Below the pieces are notes generated by a model. That model made no database searches and was not told where the DNA came from. It saw nothing but the letters and a program-made list of their open reading frames with translations. DNA of 64,000 nucleotides, taken from the NCBI GenBank assembly GCA_951813545.1, contig CATOTL010000001.1, positions 62,001 through 126,000 on the forward strand, given 5' to 3'. Shown in pieces: positions 34,159 to 42,478 of this stretch. The position numbers were made by a program, and so were the translations under genes. Position 1 is the first letter of the stretch, and the number at the start of each line of letters is the position of its first letter. The DNA is from an uncultured Poribacteria bacterium (GTDB lineage: Bacteria > Poribacteria > WGA-4E > WGA-3G).

Positions 34159-36147
34159 ATGATAGTGATACGCATAACAGTATTGTTTATGTTAATCACA
34201 AACGTACAAACATTGGCGCAAGAAAATACACAAACCGTTCAGAAAGAACTTCCCGCAATCAAAACCGATCAGTCACCCACCATTGACGGTGTCCTCAACG
34301 ATGCCTGTTGGCAAGATGTACCGCAAGCCATCGGTTTCACCGACGAACGCACCGAAAAACCGGCAAGGAACCAATCGGTGGGTCGGGTCGTTTACACGGA
34401 CACCGCCATCTACGTCGGACTTCACCTCTACGATGATATGCCCGATAAAATTGTGGCGCGCCAAACCAAAGACCAAACGCGAATCCGAGGAGAAGATTGG
34501 GTTTCATTTAGTCTTGATCCGTTCCATACGCACCAGTTCCCTGACAGAAATTTCTTTATCGTAAATCCGCTCGGCACAAAATACGCACACCTTGCGACTG
34601 GACGCGCCGAGAAAAGCGAATGGATCGGACTCTGGAAGGCTGCAGCACAGATTGTGGAAGACGGTTGGATTGTAGAGATGGAAATCCCGTGGCAGATGCT
34701 GGATTATCCCGACACAACCAAACCCGTTCGGATGGGTATCAACATTGACAGGCTACAGCAACGTACCGGTGAACGTTCGTGGTGGTGTAATTTGGGCGTG
34801 AATGAGTTTCGCGAGAACGATGGGCACTGGATTGATGTGCTACCACCGCCTCGCAAGCGTGAACTCAAGGTATTACCCTATCTGATTGGTGGTATCAGTG
34901 AAACGGAAACTTCTGTAGGAGCAACCTCCGAATCGCGAAGAGAATACACCGCCCGCGCGGGAGCAGATATCCGCTATGAGGTTACCCCACAATTACGGCT
35001 CATCGGCACTGCAAACCCTGATTTTGATAACATTGAACAGGCAGTGGAGGGTATCGATTTCTCCTACGGTGAACGCTTCGTATCGGATCGCCGTCCGTTC
35101 TTTTCGGAAGGTGGCAATGTCTATCGCCTTGGTCGCCTGTTCCATTCGCGGCGGATAGCGGATATGGACGGTGGGCTTAAACTCTTTGGCAAACTCGGTA
35201 AAAACACCTCTGTCGGCACTTTAGGCACCTATCACCAGAACAACCAGAACGTTATTCTTCAAGCCTCACAATCACTCACAGCGACCTCCAATATCCGCGC
35301 GGCGTTCCTTTCGCATCATCACCGTGACACTGGATTGAACAATGTTGGTTCTCTTTCCGGAGATGTCCGCCACGGTAAATTTTCAGTCGGTTCTAACCTC
35401 ACCCAAACTTGGGCAGACGAATCGGACGGCAGGAATGCGTTTGTCAGTTTAGGCTACAACGGACCCCTTTTCCAACCCTACCTGTCCGCGTTTTTTGTGG
35501 ATCCGGATTTCGTCAATAGACTCGGTTACCGTCCGTTTACCGGCTACCGCGGCGTAGGTTTGGGTAGTTTCATCAGAAACGAATGGCGTGAAGGATTCTT
35601 CCGCAGAGCGTCCGCTTCTGTCGAAAGCCAAGTTTCTAATACTTACGCAGGTGAGATTTTCCGGCGTGACCTGTCCATATCTTCACTGATCCTAACGCAT
35701 AGCGACTATGCACTCGCCGCTGGCTGGAGAGGTGGGCAATTTGAAGAATTCAACGATAGTGTTTTCAGCATCGGATTCCGGGCGCGCGCTTCTGACAGAT
35801 TCAATAATGTCGGTATCACCTACAATTGGGGTGAACAGGCAGGCGAGAGGATTCATCGTATCAGCGGATATCTAAATCTGCAAGCATACGGTTTCACCGC
35901 AGGGCTTTCCTCACGAATCCAGTGGCATTTTGAGAGACGCTACCAACAGATTCTAACCCTCACGTATGACTTCAGCCCTGCCTTAAGCCTCGGCAGTCGC
36001 TTAATTTGGCAAGTCGAGGGAATCAACATCTACTTCGCGCTACGCCGTTCGGGGTATGCTGGCACAGATTTCTTCATCATCCTCGGAGATCCGAACGCCT
36101 CGGCATTCAAACAACGTTTGATAGCAAAGGTCATTCGGTCGTTTTAG
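34159..36147 (+). CDS. DUF5916 protein with N-terminal CBM9-like domain
   Basis: 662 residues. A signal peptide (ITVLFMLITNVQTLA) precedes a CBM9-type domain (SPTIDGVLNDACWQDVPQA). It then shows the same DUF5916 markers as its neighbour: GTANPDFDNIEQAVEGID and RRPFFSEGGNVYRLGRLF. The C-terminal 300 residues alternate polar and aromatic positions, suggesting a barrel in the outer membrane. CAGGAGAT precedes the ATG. It is separated from the paralogue by 411 bp, so each probably has its own promoter. Confidence 0.8.
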   Translation: MIVIRITVLFMLITNVQTLAQENTQTVQKELPAIKTDQSPTIDGVLNDACWQDVPQAIGFTDERTEKPARNQSVGRVVYTDTAIYVGLHLYDDMPDKIVARQTKDQTRIRGEDWVSFSLDPFHTHQFPDRNFFIVNPLGTKYAHLATGRAEKSEWIGLWKAAAQIVEDGWIVEMEIPWQMLDYPDTTKPVRMGINIDRLQQRTGERSWWCNLGVNEFRENDGHWIDVLPPPRKRELKVLPYLIGGISETETSVGATSESRREYTARAGADIRYEVTPQLRLIGTANPDFDNIEQAVEGIDFSYGERFVSDRRPFFSEGGNVYRLGRLFHSRRIADMDGGLKLFGKLGKNTSVGTLGTYHQNNQNVILQASQSLTATSNIRAAFLSHHHRDTGLNNVGSLSGDVRHGKFSVGSNLTQTWADESDGRNAFVSLGYNGPLFQPYLSAFFVDPDFVNRLGYRPFTGYRGVGLGSFIRNEWREGFFRRASASVESQVSNTYAGEIFRRDLSISSLILTHSDYALAAGWRGGQFEEFNDSVFSIGFRARASDRFNNVGITYNWGEQAGERIHRISGYLNLQAYGFTAGLSSRIQWHFERRYQQILTLTYDFSPALSLGSRLIWQVEGINIYFALRRSGYAGTDFFIILGDPNASAFKQRLIAKVIRSF

Positions 36148-36191
36148 CGTTTCCTCAATTTGCGTATGTGGGGATACGGATGGCAGCGTCT

Positions 36192-36899
36192 CTAATCCGC
36201 TAATCTTTCCATAAGTCTCATAATTCGGGACTTAAGTTCCTCGTCTCCTGACTTCTCCGCCAGATCTAATGCCGTCTGATAATCTCGCTTGGCATCATCA
36301 GTGAGACCTAACTTCCTCTGTGCAATTCCTCGGTTGGCATAGGCTTTCACATCGCTTGGGTTTAGATGGATCGCCTCATTGAAGTCACGGATAGCGGCTT
36401 CAGGCTGTCCCAACTTAACTTTCACAATGCCTCGATTGTAATAGGCATCTGTATCATTAGGGTCCAGACGGATAACCGAATCATAGTCTGAGATAGCTTC
36501 AAAGTGTTGTCCGATATCGTCCTTTGCATTGCCTCGATTGTTGTAGGCAGCTGCATGGTTTGGGTTTAGCCGGATCGCCTCATCATAGTCACGGATAGCG
36601 GCTTCAGGATGTCCCAAGGAACCTTTTACAACACCCCGATTGTAATAAGCATTTGGATCGTCAGGATCCAAGCGGATTGCCTCATCATAATCGGAGATAG
36701 CTTCAAAATGTTGTCCGATCTTGTCCTTTGCATTACCTCGCTTAAGATATGCAGCAGCAAAGTTAGGGTTCAGGTTAATCGCTTTATCATATTCCGAAAT
36801 AGCGGATTCATACTCTCCTTGATCATATAAGGCGTTACCTTTATCAAGATGGCTCTCGGCAGATTCGGCCTTGCTATTTGCGTCGTTCGTGTTTTCCAT
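36192..36899 (-). CDS. TPR repeat protein
   Basis: 235 residues. It has six tetratricopeptide repeats of the form AISDYDEAIRLDPDDPNAYY then NRGVVKGSLG, covering residues 20-210. TPR arrays act as protein-protein scaffolds. There is no signal peptide, so it is probably cytoplasmic. Its ATG overlaps the stop region of the upstream gene at 36899, which implies coupled translation. Its 3' end is duplicated at 37588-37668. Confidence 0.85.
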   Translation of the reverse strand: MENTNDANSKAESAESHLDKGNALYDQGEYESAISEYDKAINLNPNFAAAYLKRGNAKDKIGQHFEAISDYDEAIRLDPDDPNAYYNRGVVKGSLGHPEAAIRDYDEAIRLNPNHAAAYNNRGNAKDDIGQHFEAISDYDSVIRLDPNDTDAYYNRGIVKVKLGQPEAAIRDFNEAIHLNPSDVKAYANRGIAQRKLGLTDDAKRDYQTALDLAEKSGDEELKSRIMRLMERLAD

Positions 36900-37423
36900 T
36901 AGACTGTCTCTTTTGTGGCATGAGAATCGAGTTTCAGGTATTCTTCTAATTCTTCTTTCCCATCGGGTAACCTTGACGGTGAGGTTGAGGTGGAGGTAGT
37001 TTCGCTCTGGCTCACTTGTGTGGTGTTGGCAGAAACTATTCTGCTTTCACTGTTTCTATTGCGGTTGACAAAATAAACTATAATTGCTGCCAAAATTGCT
37101 ACCACCAGAGGTCCTATGAATGATGCCAGAATCACGTGTACAGTTTTAGCTGTTCCCTGCGTTCTTTCTTCAAGCACCGCAACTCTTATGTTAAGGCTAT
37201 TCACACTTTCGGTGAGTTTCTCCACATTTCCGCTAAGTTTCTCTGTGTTTTCGTTAAGCTTCTTTACAGCCTCGCCGAGTTCCTTTACATTATTGTTCAG
37301 GTCCACTATATTTATTTTTTCAGTAACTGTTATGATGTTTGGATCTGATTGCTCCTGCCCGAACGCAGTCGTAACAAAGAGGACACAGAGGATCCCGAAT
37401 AGGATAGCCCGCCCATTTAGCAT
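36899..37423 (-). CDS. Membrane-anchored coiled-coil protein
   Basis: 174 residues. A signal peptide (AILFGILCVLFVTTAFG) is followed by a coiled coil (about 40-90, repeats like LNENTEKLSGNVEKL), one transmembrane helix (LASFIGPLVVAILAAIIVY, about 101-120) and a Ser/Thr-rich tail. With the signal peptide cleaved, the coil would be outside and the tail inside, where it could meet the cytoplasmic TPR protein encoded by the overlapping downstream gene. No family is recognised. Confidence 0.7.
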   Translation of the reverse strand: MLNGRAILFGILCVLFVTTAFGQEQSDPNIITVTEKINIVDLNNNVKELGEAVKKLNENTEKLSGNVEKLTESVNSLNIRVAVLEERTQGTAKTVHVILASFIGPLVVAILAAIIVYFVNRNRNSESRIVSANTTQVSQSETTSTSTSPSRLPDGKEELEEYLKLDSHATKETV

Positions 37424-37587
37424 TGTAAATCTCCCTGACTCTGGTTTTTACTCCGTGAAAGTAGCGTATGTATCGGACTTCGGTTAACAGGTTTAGATTA
37501 TTTTAGCATATTATTCAAGAAAAAAGGAGGAAAAGTCAGAGGTCGTTGGTCGTCTGAACCAGGATTTAGGGATTTACAGGAGCAAGG

Positions 37588-37668
37588 ATGACAGCGTCTC
37601 TAATCCGCTAATCTTTCCATAAGTCCCATAATGTGGGGCTTATGTTCTTTGTCTCCAGCCTTCCCATG
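37588..37668 (-). pseudogene. Duplicated 3' end of the TPR gene
   Basis: About 80 bp (AGCGTCTCTAATCCGCTAAT and onward) match the 3' end of the TPR gene at 36184-36260. Only the C-terminal codons (RLADMERLMGL...) remain. Confidence 0.7.
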
Positions 37669-37690
37669 CTCCCACTATAGGGACAATTTG

Positions 37691-39286
37691 TTAGCTTGAA
37701 GGACGTTCCTGCATCACAGGGATCACGTAGCTCCGAATCGTAGAGCCGTCTAACGTCTCTGTCTCTACACGAGGTTCTGGCTCTTGGCGGTGATCAAACA
37801 CGACGTAGTACCCTGCCGCAGCTGCCTCAAGTCTAACATACGCCGCGAGTTGTGCCTTGCCTGCCGCATAGCGCATATCCCCGCCCCATATCTTGGTTTC
37901 AACAATGTATTTTCTCTGATTATGGAGGATGAGAATGTCGATTCTACCGCGCCCAGTTTGTACCTCCAGATACATCGTCCCACCGACGATCCGGACAAAC
38001 TGCTCAAGATAGGCAAAGAGGAGATGTTGACCTACGTATTCTTGGGGTGTCTCTGGCACTTGTAGGACTCTGAAACCGGCGCGTGCGATAAAGTCACGGA
38101 AGTTATCAAGGAGTGCTTCCATGTGAATCTGTCCGTCGGGTGTGAGATAATCCTGAAATCCGGCACGGGTGTCTGCAGGTAAATAGTCTTGCTCCAAGCC
38201 ATTGACAGCAGGTTTAAATGTCTGCATGATACGGTACTGATAAATCGGATTGACGATTTCACACGAACCGTCAGCACCTTCACCGATGACACCGTATGTC
38301 GCGAGTTCGCTCATGAGCGCATTGTCCAAGTTGAAAGGGACACCCTCATCATGTGAAGCGATTTTCATCAGGAGCGCCTCAAACCGTCGATCCCGACGGA
38401 TATTTGTCACCAGATGCTCCGTATGCGTGTTCCGTTCACGAAGGAGCTGCCTGTGCGCTTTTGAAAAGTGTTCCATTGTGATCGGTTCGCTTTTCGGGAT
38501 GTCCATCTCCTCCGTAAGAATCTGGGCGAACCGGTTGACGAGCACGGGTTGCCCAGCCGTCTGTTTACGGATAGATTCGATGACCTTCTGATCAAAGGGC
38601 TGTCCAACTTCGTCTGTGTATTGGGAAAGGAGTTCGCCGACCTGTTCAAGTGTGAAGTTCGGCAATTTGAACTCGTCTTGGATATTGAAAGGCGAAATAG
38701 AGCGATCGTAGTTGAGTTGCGTGATGCTCTTGACACCGACAATACCGACGCTGTGCGGACATCGATCCCTGCCAGAAAGGTAGATGTGACGGAGTGAATA
38801 CAGAAAATCGCTGACAACACTCCGAGGGATACCATCAAATTCGTCAATGACAAGCACGACTTTCTGTCCATTAGAATGACGTTCCAGAACGTTTGAGAAT
38901 TGTCTAAAAAACCTTCTCATGGAGAGATGGTTGGTTATTTGGGGGTTCTCCAAAAACTCCGTTAGAGCCGCAGAAGATGCGATGCCACGCTTTTGGAAAA
39001 CCGCCTCTATCTCCTCGCGAATATCTTCGTAGAGACCTTGGTAAAACTCGGCGGGTTCCAAGTTGTTAGATGCTTGGAAATCGATCTGGATTGGGAAATA
39101 TGTCTCGGCTGGGAGTGTCTCTAAAGCGCGATGGAAGAATGTGGTTTTGCCGGTCTGTCTCGGTGCGAAGAGGTCAACGTATCTACCCTTTTCCAGACGA
39201 TTGATGAAATCTGAAAGCTCATCCGTGCGGGCAACGACGTAGTTATCCTCTGGGTAGACAGGACCACGGGTTTCAAAACTTCGCAT
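37691..39286 (-). CDS. AAA ATPase with a C-terminal PD-(D/E)XK nuclease-like domain
   Basis: 531 residues from the ATG spaced 10 bp after AAAGGA (a GTG two codons earlier is possible). Walker A is FAPRQTGKTTFFHRAL (about residue 40) and Walker B is VVLVIDEFDG (about residue 123); the domain continues through a winged-helix-like part (TLEQVGELLSQYTDEVGQPF). The last 120 residues hold GRGRIDILILH and YIVETKIWGGD, the D...ExK arrangement of a restriction-like fold. This AAA plus PDDEXK architecture is common and often linked to mobile elements or defence; its substrate is unknown. The gene stands alone. Confidence 0.8.
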   Translation of the reverse strand: MRSFETRGPVYPEDNYVVARTDELSDFINRLEKGRYVDLFAPRQTGKTTFFHRALETLPAETYFPIQIDFQASNNLEPAEFYQGLYEDIREEIEAVFQKRGIASSAALTEFLENPQITNHLSMRRFFRQFSNVLERHSNGQKVVLVIDEFDGIPRSVVSDFLYSLRHIYLSGRDRCPHSVGIVGVKSITQLNYDRSISPFNIQDEFKLPNFTLEQVGELLSQYTDEVGQPFDQKVIESIRKQTAGQPVLVNRFAQILTEEMDIPKSEPITMEHFSKAHRQLLRERNTHTEHLVTNIRRDRRFEALLMKIASHDEGVPFNLDNALMSELATYGVIGEGADGSCEIVNPIYQYRIMQTFKPAVNGLEQDYLPADTRAGFQDYLTPDGQIHMEALLDNFRDFIARAGFRVLQVPETPQEYVGQHLLFAYLEQFVRIVGGTMYLEVQTGRGRIDILILHNQRKYIVETKIWGGDMRYAAGKAQLAAYVRLEAAAAGYYVVFDHRQEPEPRVETETLDGSTIRSYVIPVMQERPSS

Positions 39287-39580
39287 CTTCACATTTTCCT
39301 TTAGGTGCCTGAGGTTGCGTACATCTGGAACCTCTATGTGGTTAGGACATAACGTTTATGCAGATTATACACGATGCCCGGACGGAATTCAAGGTTTTCT
39401 TTGGTAGAATGTCATTCTCAATGTCTGCGATTTCTGGTACTTTTATGCGACTCTAATCGTGCCTTTTTCTTGTGTTTGACGCTGGTGGGTGCTATAATTA
39501 CCGAAGGCATTCGGGAAGAGAAAATCTTATGGACTACGTCGTTATTTTCCAAAAAATTGAATCTATAAGGAGGGATAATT

Positions 39581-40017
39581 ATGGAAAACGAATTCTTCTA
39601 CGAATTCAACTGCATTGAAGATGGCGAGTGGATCTCTGAAAAGGTAACCCTTGAAGATAGACTTGTTCAGGATTTGCGATTTATTTTTTTGCCTGTCAGA
39701 CCGCCATTGAACTCGGTCCGGACTTTGTGAACCATGGATGTCTTGCCTATTTTGGGTACAATGGAGACTTCATCGTTTCAATGTATATTTCCGATGCTTT
39801 TTTTGAATGTGACTCTGAAATAGATCGAGCGTTTGCTGATGGCATGACCGCAGAAGAGGTGTACAACCGCGTAATTAAACATTATAATAAGAAAATAAAC
39901 GAGTTGAAAACTGGAAGACATTATGATGCGGCGGCAGCTTTAGAACACAATCGCGACCTCCTCTGTGCCCCCTCAGTCGACACAAAATGGGGAAATAAGG
40001 AAGCAAAACTCAAATGA
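39581..40017 (+). pseudogene. Caspase/CHAT-like protein fragment with a frameshift
   Basis: An ATG after AGGAGGG opens MENEFFYEFNCIEDG but stops after 49 codons. Adding one T to the T-run at 39684-39690 joins it to the next frame, which reads FFACQTAIELGPDFVNHGC then LAYFGYNGDFIVS. That pattern, a Cys in ACQTA followed by G..hV..G..A..GY, is the end of the catalytic domain of caspase-like and CHAT proteases. The histidine half is missing, so the peptide is a remnant even if the frame is restored. The rest (AEEVYNRVIKHYNKKINELK) is helical. Confidence 0.6.
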
Positions 40018-40344
40018 CAGTAAGCAACGAAAGACGCAAGACTACTCAAAAATCACGAAACCCGAAAAGCCATTGAACGCTCTGATGACACCTTCACCGC
40101 CGGCACCTCTTCCTATAGAAGCACTCTCCGAATCGCGACCCCTTTTCTACCTATAATCCTGAAAATCCCAAAATCCTATAAATCCCGCTTCAGACGATTA
40201 CCGAACCACATCCCAAAAATCCGCGTCCTCCACGTCATCTATGTTTTCCGAGATTCAGACAGGGGTCCCATAGCGATAAGCACATGGGGCAACACATACA
40301 CTCGCCGCAGTGTTCTCTGGTTTCCGACAGCCGACAGCCATTCC

Positions 40345-41038
40345 TCATCGTTCTTGGTAGGAGGGAACTCCGATTCCCGACACCCTTGCGGAGCAACCTC
40401 CCAGTCGCGCCGCTTTTACCAAAAAGGTATTGCCTATAAAAGCCGATTGTCAATCAAAGAGGGACAATAATCCTGTCCATCATTATCGTTCTTGGTAGGA
40501 GGGAACTCCGATTCCCGACACCCTTGTGGAGCAACCTCCCAGTCGCGCCGCTTTTACCAAAAAGGTATTGCCTATAAAAGCCGATTGTCAATCAAAGAGG
40601 GACAATAATCCTGTCCATCATTATCGTTCTTGGTAGGAGGGAACTCCGATTCCCGACACCCTTGTGGAGCAACCTCCCAGTCGCGCCGCTTTTACCAAAA
40701 AGGTATTGCCTATAAAAGCCGATTGTCAATCAAAGAGGGGCAATAATCCTGTCCATCATTATCGTTCTTGGTAGGAGGGAACTCCGATTCCCGACACCCT
40801 TGTGGAGCAACCTCCCAGTCGCGCCGCTTTTACCAAAAAGGTATTGCCTATAAAAGCCGATTGTCAATCAAAGAGGGGCAATAATCCTGTCCATCATTAT
40901 CGTTCTTGGTAGGAGGGAACTCCGATTCCCGACACCCTTGCGGAGCAACCTCCTAGTCGCGCCGCTTTTACCAAAAAGGTATTGCCTATAAAAGCCGATT
41001 GTCAATCAAAGAGGGACAATAATCCTGTCCATCATTGA
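40345..41038. repeat. Five tandem copies of a 138-bp unit
   Basis: Units begin at about 40351, 40489, 40627, 40765 and 40903, an exact 138-bp period, and differ by only a few bases. Each starts TTCTTGGTAGGAGGGAACTC, carries CTCCGATTCCCGAC, GCGCCGCTTTTACCAAAAAG and GCCGATTGTCAATCAAAGAG, and ends GTCCATCATTATCG. No frame is conserved across the units. The rest of 40018-41160 shows no gene. Confidence 0.9.
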
Positions 41039-41166
41039 ATCACAGAAATCACAGTTCAGACGCCAACTGCCGACTGCCATTCTTCCTGAAAATCCCGCTT
41101 CAGATAAAAAAGACGACCTTCTATCGTGGGAGGCGGTTGAAACCCCGATTTGTTAAAACCAGAACT

Positions 41167-41324
41167 AAATACCGCTATCCCATTCAGAATATTCCCTTAT
41201 AAAACACCTCACCGCCGCTGGCGAGGTTTCTAACCTCGCCTTTCCATAATGTCTAATTAATTGTAGGTTTTACTATAATTGTGGGCTTTACTATAAATAC
41301 CGCTATCCCATTCAGAATATTCCG
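41167..41324. repeat. Miniature-element remnant between 29-bp direct repeats
   Basis: AAATACCGCTATCCCATTCA and the following bases occur at 41167-41195 and again at 41296-41324. Between them lies a degenerate TA-target element (ACACCTCACCGCCGCTGGCG ... GTAGGTTTTACTATAA). The second direct repeat ends at the cas6 promoter. Confidence 0.65.
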
Positions 41325-41354
41325 TTGACGGCACCCGTCAATTTGTAGTATAAT
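41325..41354 (+). promoter_or_regulatory. Probable cas6 promoter
   Basis: TTGACG (41325-41330), 18 bp, TATAAT (41349-41354), about 135 bp before the cas6 start. Confidence 0.65.
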
Positions 41355-41389
41355 TCCTTTCCAGTAGACAACAACACATTCCTTTCTCA

Positions 41390-41476
41390 TGAATACAAAA
41401 CCTGAACTTCGCGTTATCTTTTTCCGCACAGACCGGGGAGCTGATTTCACCTGGCGGTTGGCGCGGCATTGGTAAT
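41390..41476 (+). CDS. Possible 28-codon leader ORF before cas6
   Basis: ATG at 41390 to TAA at 41474-41476, reading NTKPELRVIFFRTDRGADF and ending ARHW. It lies between the promoter and cas6 and ends 12 bp before it. No clear ribosome-binding site precedes it, so it may be untranslated. Confidence 0.3.
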
Positions 41477-41488
41477 GAAAGGAGTCTG

Positions 41489-42241
41489 ATGCGCATCAAA
41501 ATCATTGCGGACGTGCGGGATGGACTCACCCTCCCCATTAACTACAATCATCTGCTCGTCGGGAGCATTTACCACTTCCTTGCCGAATCCGATGTCCAAT
41601 ACGCAGCCTTTCTGCACGACACCGGTTATAAGGCCGGCGCGAAAAGGTTCAAACTTTTCACCTTCTCCCAACTCCTGGCGAAACACAGACGCATCCGCGG
41701 CTCGGAAATCCGTTTCGAATCGCAATTGACGTGGTACGTCTCCTCGCCCGTCGAAAAATTTCTCTCGCATTTCGCCGACACCTTGTTGACCGAAGGCAAG
41801 TTATCTCTCGGCAAGCATTCGCTACCGATCAAAGATGTCTCGATACCCCGCATCCCTCGCTTTCAGACACAGATGCGACTGCGATGCCTCTCGCCGATCG
41901 TCATGTCCACGGTCCGCCAGCGCGACGGAAAACAGACAACACACTATTGCCTGTCCGACGATCCTTCCCTCTCCGCGTTGATCCGTCAAAACTTGATTCG
42001 CAAACACGAGGCAATATACGGCAAACCTCCCACAGATGATGCCTTGCATTTTCATTTTGATACCGATTACATCAACAAACAGCAGCGACGCGTCACCCGG
42101 CTCGTAGACTATAAAGGGATAAAGATTCGCGGCATTTTGGCACCCTTTTACGTTGAGGGGAGTCTCACACTCATAGAAACCGGCTATGAATGCGGGTTCG
42201 GCGTGAAAAATTCGATCGGGTTCGGGATGGCGGACATCTAA
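41489..42241 (+). CDS. cas6: Cas6 CRISPR RNA-processing endoribonuclease
   Basis: 250 residues, the usual Cas6 size. The N-terminal ferredoxin-like half starts MRIKIIADV and has LLVGSIYHFLAESD near residue 23, which includes a candidate general-base histidine. The C-terminus ends in the glycine-rich loop GFGVKNSIGFGMADI typical of Cas6. The enzyme cuts pre-crRNA within the repeat, leaving an 8-nt handle, here expected as ATTGAAAC (array 1) or ATGGAAAC (array 2). AAGGAG precedes the ATG. Array 1 starts 237 bp downstream on the same strand. Confidence 0.9.
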   Translation: MRIKIIADVRDGLTLPINYNHLLVGSIYHFLAESDVQYAAFLHDTGYKAGAKRFKLFTFSQLLAKHRRIRGSEIRFESQLTWYVSSPVEKFLSHFADTLLTEGKLSLGKHSLPIKDVSIPRIPRFQTQMRLRCLSPIVMSTVRQRDGKQTTHYCLSDDPSLSALIRQNLIRKHEAIYGKPPTDDALHFHFDTDYINKQQRRVTRLVDYKGIKIRGILAPFYVEGSLTLIETGYECGFGVKNSIGFGMADI

Positions 42242-42426
42242 GCATCGATCTCATTTGCCGTCAATCCTATCAAAAGACGCTTTCCAGTCGGCATGATCTC
42301 AGCGATTTTTCGACAAAAACAGCGATCCACCCACGGGCTGTCTACTGCCGTCAACCCCCTATAGAATTTGCGAGACCGACGATCGACAGCAAAACAACCC
42401 GAAAAACAGAGATTTAGAGAATGCAG

Positions 42427-42456
42427 TTGACACGGCCTGGTAGGGTTGGGTATAAT
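42427..42456 (+). promoter_or_regulatory. Promoter of CRISPR array 1
   Basis: TTGACA (42427-42432), 18 bp, TATAAT (42451-42456). The first repeat begins 22 bp later, so the transcript starts just before it. The leader is therefore the short stretch 42242-42478 after cas6. Confidence 0.85.
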
Positions 42457-42478
42457 AGAGAAACGGTTTTTATAAAGC

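Noticed and set aside
40235..40453. 72-codon ORF at the start of the tandem array
   Set aside because: The frame is not kept in the other 138-bp units.
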